DNA of 64,000 nt. It comes from JALORV01 sp963766365 (GTDB lineage: Bacteria > Pseudomonadota > Gammaproteobacteria > Burkholderiales > Burkholderiaceae_F). Location of the stretch: the NCBI GenBank assembly GCA_963766365.1, contig CAVXZK010000006.1, positions 186,001 to 250,000 of the forward strand, in the 5' to 3' direction. The notes below the pieces were generated by a model, which saw nothing but the letters and a program-made list of their open reading frames with translations, ran no database searches and was not told where the DNA came from. Shown piece after piece: positions 7,507 through 15,635 of the stretch (its first letter is position 1; every line of letters begins with the position of its first letter). The position numbers were made by a program, and so were the translations under genes.

Positions 7507-9588
7507 CTAACGCGTCTGCTCGACCTCGACCAGGCAGTCGTAGAAGGTCGGCGCGCGACCGATGTCGGTCAGCGCCTGGCTCGTCACCTCGTTGGCATTG
7601 CGACCGTCGGCGGCGAGTTTCTTCCACCAGATCGACAATGCGACCACGCAACCGCGGCGCGCGCGGTCGCTGACCCTGGCGCGGAGCCGCAGCGAACCGC
7701 GGTCATTGAACACGCGCACGGTGTCCCCGTCGCCGATGGCGCGCGCCGCCGCGTCGTCAGGATGGATCTCGAGTGTCGGCTCGCCGTCGGTCGACCGCAG
7801 GCTCGTGACATTGACGAAAGTCGAATTGAGGAAATTGCGCGCCGGCGGTGAGATCAACGCCAGCGGATAGCGTGCCGCCAGCTCGGGGTTCGACGCCGGC
7901 CCCTCGTTCGGCGGCAGATAGGCAGGAAGCGGATCGATTCCCAGCCGCGCCAGTGCCTCGGAATAGAACTCGCACTTGCCTGACGGCGTTGGAAATCGTC
8001 CCTCGGCAAACGGTGCGTGCGTTTCAGGCAGGTCGAGCCGCTCCCAGCCCGCCTGCTTCAGCCGCGGCCAGTCGAACTTCGCGGTCGGCCCGACCGGCGC
8101 AAACGCCTGCGCCGCCAGCTCGTCGTCCGACTCGCGGAAGGCCGGCTCGGTGTATTCCATCTTCGCCGCCAGTCGACGGAAGATCTCGCTGTTCGGCAGT
8201 GCCTCGCCAAGCGGCTCGATCGCCGGGTTGTTGGCGAGCAGGTAGAGGTGCCCGTACGACTTGTGCACGTCGACGTGCTCGAGCTGCGTCGTCGCCGGCA
8301 GCACGAAGTCGGCATAGTCGGCGGTATCGGTCTGGAACTGCTCGAGCACGACAGTGAACAGGTCCTCGCGCGCGAAGCCCGCCGCCACCTCGCGCGACTG
8401 CGGCGCCACCGCGACCGGGTTGCTGTTGTAGACAATCAGCGCATCGATCGGCGGATCGGCACGCCGCAGGTCACGGCCGATCGTCGACATGTTGATCGTG
8501 CGCGGCGCACGGCCCGCGAGCAGATCGGGTCGGTACAGGCGCGCCGCGTCGACCGGGTAGTTGCCGCTGGTCGAGAGCAACATCCCACCCGCCGGATCGC
8601 GCCAGTGCCCGGCGAGCGCCGGCAGGCAGGCGACGGCGCGCACCGCATTGCCGCCGCCGGCGGCGCGCTGCATGCCGTAATTGAGCCGGATGGCGGCCGG
8701 CCGGATCTCCCAGTAGTCGCGCGCAAACTGTTCCACCTCGCCCGCCGTGATGCCGCACGTCGCCGCGACGCGCAGCGGATCGAACTGGCGTGCACGTTCC
8801 GCCAGCGCAGGAAACCCGAGGGTGTGGCGCTCGATGTACTCATGGTCGAGCCCGCCTTCGCGGATCAGCACGTGCATCACCCCAAGCGCGAACGCGCCGT
8901 CGGTGCCGGGCAGCAGCGCGATGTGCTGGTGGCACTTTTCCGCGGTGAGCGAGCGGTACGGGTCGATCGCGATCAGCTTCGCGCCGCGGCGCTTGGCCTC
9001 CTGCGCGCGGCCCCACAGGTGCAGGTTCGAAGCGATCGCGTTCGTGCCCCAGAACACAATCAGCTTCGCATTCTGGAACTGCTCCATATCGGTGCCGTCG
9101 CGCGTGCCAAGGGTCGCCACCAGCGCCTCACCGCCGGCGGTCGCGCAGATCGTTCGATCGAGTAAGCTCGCCCCGAGCCTGTGGAAGAAGCGGCTCGCCA
9201 TCGCTTCGCCCTGCACCATGCCCATCGTGCCGGCGTAGCTGTAGGGGACGATGCGCTGCGGATCGACCGCGGCTATGGTCTTCAGCCGGGCCGCAATCTC
9301 GTCGAGTGCCTGGTCCCAGCCGACGCGCTCGAATCGCCCCTCGCCCTTGCGCCCGACGCGCTTCAGCGGATGCAGCAGCCGGTCCGGGTGGTAGGTCCGC
9401 TCGAGGTAGCGACTGACCTTGGTGCAGAGCGTGCCGGCCGTCGCCGGATGCGACGGGTCGCCGACAACTTTGACAGCCACGCGCCTGCCGTTGTCCTTTC
9501 GGACTGTCACCAGCATCGCGCAGGTATCCGGACAGTCGTGCGGGCACGCGGCGCGCACGACTTCCATGCCGGGATCCGCCTCGGCCAC
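7507..9588 (-). CDS. Molybdopterin-dependent oxidoreductase with an N-terminal 4Fe-4S site
   Basis: A 693-residue catalytic subunit of the DMSO-reductase/formate-dehydrogenase superfamily. The N-terminus holds the 4Fe-4S ligands Cys15, Cys19, Cys23 and Cys55 (spacing C-x3-C-x3-C-x31-C), with Lys57 after the last, as expected for electron relay to the bis-MGD cofactor. The central region has the cofactor-binding signatures VFWGTNAIASNLH and INMSTIGRDL, and the C-terminal molydop-binding domain includes SPPARNFLNSTF. There is no Tat signal, so it should be cytoplasmic. No Cys or Sec is obvious at the usual metal-ligand position (TICATAGGEAL). It begins with GTG two bases after the argE stop, implying translational coupling; the ATG at 9567 is an alternative. 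The substrate is unknown and no electron-transfer partner is adjacent. Confidence 0.87.
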   Translation of the reverse strand: MAEADPGMEVVRAACPHDCPDTCAMLVTVRKDNGRRVAVKVVGDPSHPATAGTLCTKVSRYLERTYHPDRLLHPLKRVGRKGEGRFERVGWDQALDEIAARLKTIAAVDPQRIVPYSYAGTMGMVQGEAMASRFFHRLGASLLDRTICATAGGEALVATLGTRDGTDMEQFQNAKLIVFWGTNAIASNLHLWGRAQEAKRRGAKLIAIDPYRSLTAEKCHQHIALLPGTDGAFALGVMHVLIREGGLDHEYIERHTLGFPALAERARQFDPLRVAATCGITAGEVEQFARDYWEIRPAAIRLNYGMQRAAGGGNAVRAVACLPALAGHWRDPAGGMLLSTSGNYPVDAARLYRPDLLAGRAPRTINMSTIGRDLRRADPPIDALIVYNSNPVAVAPQSREVAAGFAREDLFTVVLEQFQTDTADYADFVLPATTQLEHVDVHKSYGHLYLLANNPAIEPLGEALPNSEIFRRLAAKMEYTEPAFRESDDELAAQAFAPVGPTAKFDWPRLKQAGWERLDLPETHAPFAEGRFPTPSGKCEFYSEALARLGIDPLPAYLPPNEGPASNPELAARYPLALISPPARNFLNSTFVNVTSLRSTDGEPTLEIHPDDAAARAIGDGDTVRVFNDRGSLRLRARVSDRARRGCVVALSIWWKKLAADGRNANEVTSQALTDIGRAPTFYDCLVEVEQTR

Positions 9589-9590
9589 GG

Positions 9591-10802
9591 TCAGCCCACG
9601 GGCGGACGACTGGCAATCAGCCGCCCGAAGAACTGTTCGCAGGCCGCGACCTGTTCGAGCGTGATGAACTCGTTCGGCTTGTGCGCCTGGTCGATCGATC
9701 CCGGGCCCAGCACCACCGTCGGGATGCCGGCTCGCTGGAACAGGCTTGCTTCGGTCGCGAAGCTGACGGCGCCGGTGCCGAGCCGCGCGGTCTGGGCCAG
9801 TTCCATCGCCCAGCGAACCACCGGCGCATCGGGCTCGATGCCGAACGCTGGCAGATCGAGTCCCATCTCAAAGGCAATGTCCGACTCCGGCGCAACGGCC
9901 TGCATCCGTGGCAGCAGCTCCCGGCGCGCGTAGTCGAGGATCGGCTGCGTCATCGAATCATGCGAAGTCGCCGGGATGTTGCGCATCTCGAAGTCGAACA
10001 CGCAGTCGCGTGGCACCACATTGCTGGCAATGCCGCCGTGGATCACGCCGGTCTGCAACGTCGAATGCGGCACGGTGAAGCGCGCATCGCGCGGCTCGTC
10101 ACGCGCCTGGCGGTCCGCCAGGTCGCGGATGTAGGCGATGAGCCGCGCCGCGTACTCGATCGCGTTGACGGCGGTCGGCGTCAGCGAAGAATGCGCTTCG
10201 CGCCCGCGCACACGGCAGCAGAAATCACGCTTGCCCTTGTGCGCGACGATCGCCTGCATGTCGGTCGGTTCGCCAATGATGCAGCCCGCCGGACGGATGC
10301 CGCGTTCGGTGAGATCAGCCACCAGTCCGCGCACGCCGAGAAAGGTCGTTTCCTCGTCGTAAGTGAGTGCCAGATGCACCGGCATCGTCTGCTGCGCCGC
10401 CAGGAACCGCGGCGCCCACGCCAGCGCGATCGCGATGAAGCCCTTCATGTCGGCCGTGCCGCGGCCGTGGATGCGGCCCTCGGCGTGGTGGGCGCGGAAC
10501 GGGTCACTGGCCCAGTCCTGCCCGTCCACCGGCACGGTGTCGGTGTGGCCCCCCAGAACGATGCCGGAGGTGCGCAACGCGTCCGGATCATCGGCCAGCG
10601 TGACGAACAGGCTCGCCTTCTTCTGCGCGGCGTCGTACACCAGATGCGGCTGCGTGCCGAGCCGCGCGAGATGATCGCGCGCGAACTCGATCAGCCCCAG
10701 GTTGGAGTCGCGGCTGACCGTCGGAAAAGCGATCAGCCGATCGATCATCTCAAGGGCAGCGGGGGACGGCGCAATCGCGTCGGTGGCGAGCGGCTTGTTC
10801 AC
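9591..10802 (-). CDS. argE: Acetylornithine deacetylase (M20 family)
   Basis: A 403-residue M20A metallopeptidase that removes the acetyl group from N2-acetylornithine in arginine synthesis. Visible signatures are the metal and catalytic motif GGHTDTVPVDG, the linker GRGTADMKG, the acid motif TYDEETTFLGVRG, and IGEPTDMQ followed by HKGKRDFCCRV. The C-terminal part ends with GPGSIDQAHKPNEF, which carries the last metal-ligand His. All match ArgE closely. The start is GTG. Many betaproteobacteria make ornithine by ArgJ, so this enzyme could also act on other N-acyl amino acids. It is followed after 2 bases by the molybdopterin oxidoreductase and is divergent from another M20 gene at 10892. Confidence 0.88.
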   Translation of the reverse strand: MNKPLATDAIAPSPAALEMIDRLIAFPTVSRDSNLGLIEFARDHLARLGTQPHLVYDAAQKKASLFVTLADDPDALRTSGIVLGGHTDTVPVDGQDWASDPFRAHHAEGRIHGRGTADMKGFIAIALAWAPRFLAAQQTMPVHLALTYDEETTFLGVRGLVADLTERGIRPAGCIIGEPTDMQAIVAHKGKRDFCCRVRGREAHSSLTPTAVNAIEYAARLIAYIRDLADRQARDEPRDARFTVPHSTLQTGVIHGGIASNVVPRDCVFDFEMRNIPATSHDSMTQPILDYARRELLPRMQAVAPESDIAFEMGLDLPAFGIEPDAPVVRWAMELAQTARLGTGAVSFATEASLFQRAGIPTVVLGPGSIDQAHKPNEFITLEQVAACEQFFGRLIASRPPVG

Positions 10803-10891
10803 GGTGTGTGCGTCCTGACAGTAGGCGAATCGATTGTAGTGCGGAGCCTCGCGCGCTTCAGTAGCATCCCCTCTCCGACCCGAGGTATCCG

Positions 10892-12082
10892 ATGCAACTG
10901 ATCGACCGAGTGGTGCAGTTCCGTGCCGAGATCCAGCAGATCCGCCGCGACATCCACGCCCATCCCGAGCTGCGCTTCGAGGAGAACCGCACCAGCGACC
11001 TGGTGGCGCGCAAGCTCGCCGACTGGGGCATCGAAGTTCACCGGGGCCTGGGGGGAACCGGCGTCGTCGGCAGCCTCCGACACGGCTCGTCGGGGCGCTC
11101 GATCGGCCTGCGCGCCGACATGGACGCCCTGCCGATCCAGGAACTCAACGAGTTCGCGCATCGATCGCAGCACGCGGGCAAGATGCATGCGTGCGGCCAT
11201 GACGGTCATACCGCGATGCTGCTCGCGGCCGCGCGTTACCTCGCCGAGGCCAGGCCGTTCGATGGCACCGTGCACCTGATCTTCCAGCCGGCCGAGGAAG
11301 GCGGCGCGGGTGCGCAGCGCATGATCGACGACGGCCTGTTCGAGCGCTTCGCCTGCGACGCCGTGTTCGGCATGCACAACTGGCCGAACCTGAAGGTGGG
11401 TCAGTTCGGTGTGGCGCCAGGCCCGGCGATGGCCTCGAGCAACGAGTTCGAGATCCGCATCACCGGCAAAGGGGCACACGCAGCGATGCCACACCTGGGT
11501 ATCGACCCGGTGTTCGTCGCGGTGCAGATCGTCAACGGCCTGCAGGCCATCGTCACGCGCGTGAAGAAGCCGATCGACTCCGCTGTGCTGTCGGTAACGA
11601 TGATCCATGCCGGTGAAGCGACCAACGTCGTGCCCGAGACGGCCCGCATCTCCGGCACCGTGCGCACCTTCGACGACACGGTGACGGCGCAGGTCGAGGA
11701 ACACATGCGCCGCATCGTGCAGATGACCGCCGCCGCCTACGGCGCGGAGTCGCATGTGGACTTCCACTGGAACTATCCGCCGACGGTCAACCATGCCGCC
11801 GAGGCCGAGTTCGCAGCCACCGTCATGGACGACATCGTCGGCCGTGACAACGTCGTGCGCGGGCTCGAACCGACGATGGGCTCGGAGGACTTTGCCTTCA
11901 TGCTGAAGGTGCGGCCCGGCGCCTATGTGTTCATCGGCAATGGCGATGGCGCGCACCGCGCGACCGGCCACGGACTCGGGCCCTGCATGCTCCATAACCC
12001 GAGCTTCGACTTCAATGACGAGCTGATTCCGCTCGGCGCGACCTTCTGGATCCGGCTGGTCGAGAAGTACCTCGGGCGCTGA
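10892..12082 (+). CDS. M20D amidohydrolase, hippurate hydrolase-like
   Basis: This 396-residue enzyme belongs to the HipO/AbgB/IAA-amino-acid hydrolase branch of M20. It hydrolyses N-acyl or N-aroyl amino acids in the cytoplasm using two metal ions. The metal-binding signature HACGHDGH is at residues 99-106. QPAEEGGAGA holds the catalytic Glu and a ligand Glu, and the late MGSEDFAFM and CMLHNPSFDFND supply the remaining ligands. The dimerisation domain begins near FEIRITGKGAHAAMP. It is divergent from argE with 89 bases between them, and a second, related M20D gene lies in the peptide-transport operon at 36.6 kb. The exact acyl amino acid is not known. Confidence 0.9.
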   Translation: MQLIDRVVQFRAEIQQIRRDIHAHPELRFEENRTSDLVARKLADWGIEVHRGLGGTGVVGSLRHGSSGRSIGLRADMDALPIQELNEFAHRSQHAGKMHACGHDGHTAMLLAAARYLAEARPFDGTVHLIFQPAEEGGAGAQRMIDDGLFERFACDAVFGMHNWPNLKVGQFGVAPGPAMASSNEFEIRITGKGAHAAMPHLGIDPVFVAVQIVNGLQAIVTRVKKPIDSAVLSVTMIHAGEATNVVPETARISGTVRTFDDTVTAQVEEHMRRIVQMTAAAYGAESHVDFHWNYPPTVNHAAEAEFAATVMDDIVGRDNVVRGLEPTMGSEDFAFMLKVRPGAYVFIGNGDGAHRATGHGLGPCMLHNPSFDFNDELIPLGATFWIRLVEKYLGR

Positions 12083-12096
12083 CGCCAGACGACACG

Positions 12097-12879
12097 ATGG
12101 CCGGCGGCCGGCGTGCAGCGTGGTCCTGGCTGGCCGCTCTCTGGTTCGCGGCCGTCGCCGGCGACGCCAGCCCCGCACTGACCGAGCGCATCGAGGCCGT
12201 GTCGTTGCCGGGGACACTGCAGCGGATCCTGGTGGCGTATGACGATGCCCAGCCCGTGACGCGGGTGCTGATCGTTTTTCCCGGCGGCGGCGGCGAGCTG
12301 GGCCTCGCCGATGGTCCTGCCGCCCCGCCCAGGCCTGGCACCGGCTACGTCGAGTCGGTGCGGCGCGAGCTGGCGCGATCCGGCACCGCGGTGGTGCTGG
12401 TGGACTCACCCGCCCGGCAGCCACAGATAGCGCTCGCCTATCGCGAGAGCGCGGAGTATCGGGCGCTGTTGATGCAGCTGGTCGAACATCTCCGCGCGCG
12501 CTTCGCCGGCGCTCAGCTCTATGCGCTCGGGTTCAGCAACGGCGCCGTCTCGGCACTGGTGGCCGCGCGCGCGCCCGGTGTTGCCGGCGTCATCCTGGTG
12601 GGTGGCGTCTTCCTGCGCCATGCCGACCTGGCGGCCTTCGGTGCCGAGGTGCCGCTGCTGGTGATCCACCACGAGGCGGATCGCTGCATCCCGCCGGACT
12701 TCGATGAGTCGTTTCGACTCCGCGTGCGTCCGACGATGGTGCGCTCGATCGCTCAGGCGTATGGGTCGGCGCCCTGCGGCCCGCTCAGTGCCCACCAGTT
12801 CTTCGGTCAGGAAGGTGTGGTAGCGGACGCGATCCATGGATGGCTGCTGACCGGGCGCGCGGCGTCGCGCATCCGCTGA
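12097..12879 (+). CDS. Exported alpha/beta-hydrolase fold protein
   Basis: A 260-residue protein with an N-terminal hydrophobic signal-like segment (WSWLAALWFAAVAGDASP). The nucleophile elbow is GFSNG with Ser147, preceded by a well-formed strand. LIVFPGGGGELG near residue 65 is the probable oxyanion-hole region, and HHEADRCIPP near residue 190 supplies an acid loop. The terminal His is probably in the SAHQFFG stretch. It starts 14 bases after the M20D gene on the same strand, so they are likely cotranscribed. It could be an esterase, but family and substrate are unassigned. Confidence 0.7.
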   Translation: MAGGRRAAWSWLAALWFAAVAGDASPALTERIEAVSLPGTLQRILVAYDDAQPVTRVLIVFPGGGGELGLADGPAAPPRPGTGYVESVRRELARSGTAVVLVDSPARQPQIALAYRESAEYRALLMQLVEHLRARFAGAQLYALGFSNGAVSALVAARAPGVAGVILVGGVFLRHADLAAFGAEVPLLVIHHEADRCIPPDFDESFRLRVRPTMVRSIAQAYGSAPCGPLSAHQFFGQEGVVADAIHGWLLTGRAASRIR

Positions 12880-12936
12880 TCCGGCGACACGGCCGATCGA
12901 GGATCCGCCGCTTCGCTCGACAACGGATCGGCCGGA

Positions 12937-13596
12937 TCAGGACCGCGCCTGCGACTGCGCCAGCGCGGCTCTCGCATGCCCGGCCGTTCGGCCGAGCAGC
13001 ACTTCGGCGAAGAGCACGTTTGGAACCCAGCACAGCCAGGCGATGGCCGGGTACGCCAGGCCGAAAGGCACTCCTGCAGCCACGGACGCAGGCAGCCAAA
13101 GACGCAGTGTCACCGCCGCGAACGTCAGCGCAAAGTTGCGCACCATCCAGCGTCGATGCGATGCCACCTCGCGTGCGCGGATCGCCAGATAGGCACGCGC
13201 TCCGGTGTAAAGCCAGGCGATCGCAAGGCAGCCGAATCCGAGTTGCGACACCCGACCGCCGAACGCGTGAAACGCCATGACGAATCCGGCAGCGCCGCCA
13301 ACCAGCACGCCCACACCCAGGTAAGTCCGCCCCAGCCACCGATGGAGCCCGGGCCGTGCGGTACGCAAACGAACCGAGAACTGGATCGGCCCGAGCAGCA
13401 GGGCAACCGCCGAGGCGAAGATGTGGGTGTAGATGGCAACCCGGTTCGCTTCGAATCCAGCGCGCATGTCCGGATGCACGACAGTTCCCAGTGCGAACAG
13501 GCTGTACGCGACGACGGCGTAGGCCACGACACCGAGCGACAGCACCAAAATAGTTCCCAGGCCGAGAGAGCGGATCGCGTCCGACATGCGATTCAT
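12937..13596 (-). CDS. DUF2306-like integral membrane protein
   Basis: The 219-residue protein has seven or so hydrophobic helices with very short termini. Characteristic features are HPDMRAGFEANRVAIYTHI with a His in or near the second helix, RPGLHRWLGRTYLG between helices, and HRRWMVRNFALTFAAVTLR. Those His-Arg motifs are typical of the DUF2306 group. I chose the ATG at 13596 because the longer reading adds an Arg-rich, non-membrane N-terminus. It converges on the hydrolase gene at 12879. Function unknown. Confidence 0.72.
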   Translation of the reverse strand: MNRMSDAIRSLGLGTILVLSLGVVAYAVVAYSLFALGTVVHPDMRAGFEANRVAIYTHIFASAVALLLGPIQFSVRLRTARPGLHRWLGRTYLGVGVLVGGAAGFVMAFHAFGGRVSQLGFGCLAIAWLYTGARAYLAIRAREVASHRRWMVRNFALTFAAVTLRLWLPASVAAGVPFGLAYPAIAWLCWVPNVLFAEVLLGRTAGHARAALAQSQARS

Positions 13597-13842
13597 GGGT
13601 ACTCCAGCGCGCTTCGCGTGGGCCACGCGTCTGGCGGCATCGGTGAAGGAAGAGCCTGCACTGCCTCGATACTGGCGCGAGGGACGCCACTTGCGCAAGC
13701 GCAGCACGGCACTGGTGGCAGCGCCTGGTGCGATCGACGCTCCGCATCCGGTGGTCCGCTAATCCGTATGCCGGAGGGTATCGCCCGGCCGCGCCGACTA
13801 CGCTGGACGGACACTGCTCACGCTTTTTCACCTGCGCCTGCC

Positions 13843-14364
13843 ATGACTCTACTGCGATGCCGCGCCCTGCTGGTCGTTCTCGCGACCGCGCTGTCCGGCT
13901 GCGCGACGCTGACCGGCGAGGCGACGCAGAAAGTCAGCATCCAGACCGTCGACCAGGAGGGCCGCGTGGTCGACGGCATGAGCTGCCGCGCCAGCAACGC
14001 CTCGGCCGACTATGTCGGCGTGACGCCGATGTTCGACACGAAGGTGCGGCGCTCGTCCTCGGCGCTGGTGGTCGAATGCCGGCGTGACGGCCTGCCGCTG
14101 ACGCGGGGCGTGGTGGTCTCGCGCGGAGTGAACATGCAGCCGGTGCAACTGCTGCTGCCGGGCGGGACCAGCATGATGGCGATCGATCACATCTCGGGCT
14201 ACATGTATTCGTATCCGCGCTGGATACGGCTGCAGGTCGGCACCGACATGGTGTTCGACCGCCGTGACGAGAAGGACCGCGGCCCGACGCCCGGCCTCAT
14301 CACGCGCCAGTTCGACGACTTCGTCCGCTTCGCCGCGGGCGTTCCGCAGACGCGCGCCGACTAG
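13843..14364 (+). CDS. Putative lipoprotein, 173 aa
   Basis: A lipoprotein signal peptide (MTLLRCRALLVVLATALSGC) ends at a lipobox with Cys20, followed by ATLTGEATQKVSIQT. The mature part is a short beta-rich domain in which two Cys (in GMSCRAS and VVECRRDG) could pair, and it resembles the small PEGA-like domains that bacteria display on the outer membrane. The C-terminal YMYSYPRWIRLQ stretch is aromatic and membrane-like. No enzymatic motif is visible. The upstream reading frame stays open to about 12976, but that part is a shadow of the convergent gene. Confidence 0.7.
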   Translation: MTLLRCRALLVVLATALSGCATLTGEATQKVSIQTVDQEGRVVDGMSCRASNASADYVGVTPMFDTKVRRSSSALVVECRRDGLPLTRGVVVSRGVNMQPVQLLLPGGTSMMAIDHISGYMYSYPRWIRLQVGTDMVFDRRDEKDRGPTPGLITRQFDDFVRFAAGVPQTRAD

Positions 14365-14393
14365 CGCGGCTGGAAGGCGCAAGCAGTCCGCGC

Positions 14394-15596
14394 TCAGCTG
14401 CCGCGCGCGACCTGGATCCGGCTCCCGTTCCGCAGACTGTCGCTCGGGTAGACGACGACCCGGTCACCCGGTGCCAAACCCTCTTCGACCCAGGCTTCCT
14501 GGGCATTGCGACCGCCGATCCTGAGCGTCTTCACCCTGGCGCGGTCGCCGTCCAGCACGAAGGCAGCCCAATCGGCATCGCGGCGGAACAGCGCCGCCAC
14601 CGGAACGACCGTGACGTCCGCGCGGGCCACCAGGACGATGCGCACGTCGACACGATAGCCATCGCCAAGTCCCTGCAACGATGCCGGCGTGCCGTCGAAG
14701 TCGATGACAACGTTGACGCGCTGCTCTTCGACGCCGAGCGCGGAAACCTTGGTGAAGGCCGCGGGCTCGACACGCCGCACGCGGCCCGGCAGAACCCGGC
14801 CGGAGCCGACGTCGATGCGTACCGGCGCGCCGGCGGTGATCTGCGTTGCTTCGGTCGACAGCACGTCGACCACCACCTCCAGGTCCTCGGCATTGGCGAC
14901 TTCGACCAGGGGTGTGCCGATCGTGACCGCGGCCTCGCTCTCCTGCAGCACGCGCAGCACTCGCCCATCGACCGGCGACGTGATGGACCAGGACGACTCC
15001 GGCCGTCGAACTGCCGCGCCTTCCTGTGCGCGCATCAGCGCGGCGCGGGCCTGCGCCAGGTCGTGCGTGGCGCCATCGAGCGCAAAGCGCGACGCCTCGA
15101 GCGACTTCGCCTGCACCCGCACCGCCAGTTCCGCCTGATCCAGTGCCGACGGCGACAGGAAGCCTTCGCCCTGCAGCTTCTTCAGCCGCGTCAGGTCGAT
15201 GCGGGCCTTCTCGAGGGCCGCCGCTTCGCGCGCCACATTGGCGCGGTTCTGGTCAACCGCGGCGCTTGCGGCACCGACGCGCTCGTTCAGCTCACGATGC
15301 GAGCGCGCGTCGATCATCGTCGGCGCCGAGGGCCACAACACGGCGACGACGGCGCCGGCCTTGACCGTATCGCCGGCCTTCAGTTGCACGCGCGCCAACC
15401 TTCCGGACAGCGGGGCCGACACCACATAGCGGTCACGCACGCGCGTCTTGCCATCGTCCTCGACCACCCTTTCGAACAGGCCGGTGCGCACCTCGGCCGC
15501 TTCGACCCTGATCGGCTGCGGCCGAAAGGCCCAGACCAGCAGGCCAGCCAACACCAGTACGGCGAGGCTGATCCCGATCCAGTGTTTGCGTCTCAT
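14394..15596 (-). CDS. HlyD-family periplasmic adaptor of an ABC exporter
   Basis: A 400-residue membrane fusion protein. One N-terminal transmembrane helix (IGISLAVLVLAGLLVWAF) is followed by the barrel-lipoyl region (APLSGRLARVQLKAGDTVKAG) and a long alpha-hairpin coiled coil at about residues 95-195 rich in Ala, Leu and Arg. The second lipoyl half (SPVDGRVLRVLQES) and a C-terminal beta-barrel (VVPVAALFRR) complete it. It connects the inner-membrane ABC permease to an outer-membrane channel. I start at the ATG at 15596, which has GAGGG six bases upstream; a GTG at 15632 is the alternative. It is the third gene of the exporter operon, 39 bases after the permease. The cargo is unknown. Confidence 0.88.
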   Translation of the reverse strand: MRRKHWIGISLAVLVLAGLLVWAFRPQPIRVEAAEVRTGLFERVVEDDGKTRVRDRYVVSAPLSGRLARVQLKAGDTVKAGAVVAVLWPSAPTMIDARSHRELNERVGAASAAVDQNRANVAREAAALEKARIDLTRLKKLQGEGFLSPSALDQAELAVRVQAKSLEASRFALDGATHDLAQARAALMRAQEGAAVRRPESSWSITSPVDGRVLRVLQESEAAVTIGTPLVEVANAEDLEVVVDVLSTEATQITAGAPVRIDVGSGRVLPGRVRRVEPAAFTKVSALGVEEQRVNVVIDFDGTPASLQGLGDGYRVDVRIVLVARADVTVVPVAALFRRDADWAAFVLDGDRARVKTLRIGGRNAQEAWVEEGLAPGDRVVVYPSDSLRNGSRIQVARGS

Positions 15597-15635
15597 GCCG
15601 GCCCTCGCAGAAATCCTGATTTCATGACGCACCTC

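Noticed and set aside
7478..7510. A plus-strand gene overlapping the gap between the adenylating enzyme and the molybdo-enzyme
   Set aside because: The frame is antisense to conserved coding sequence and has no homology that I recognise.
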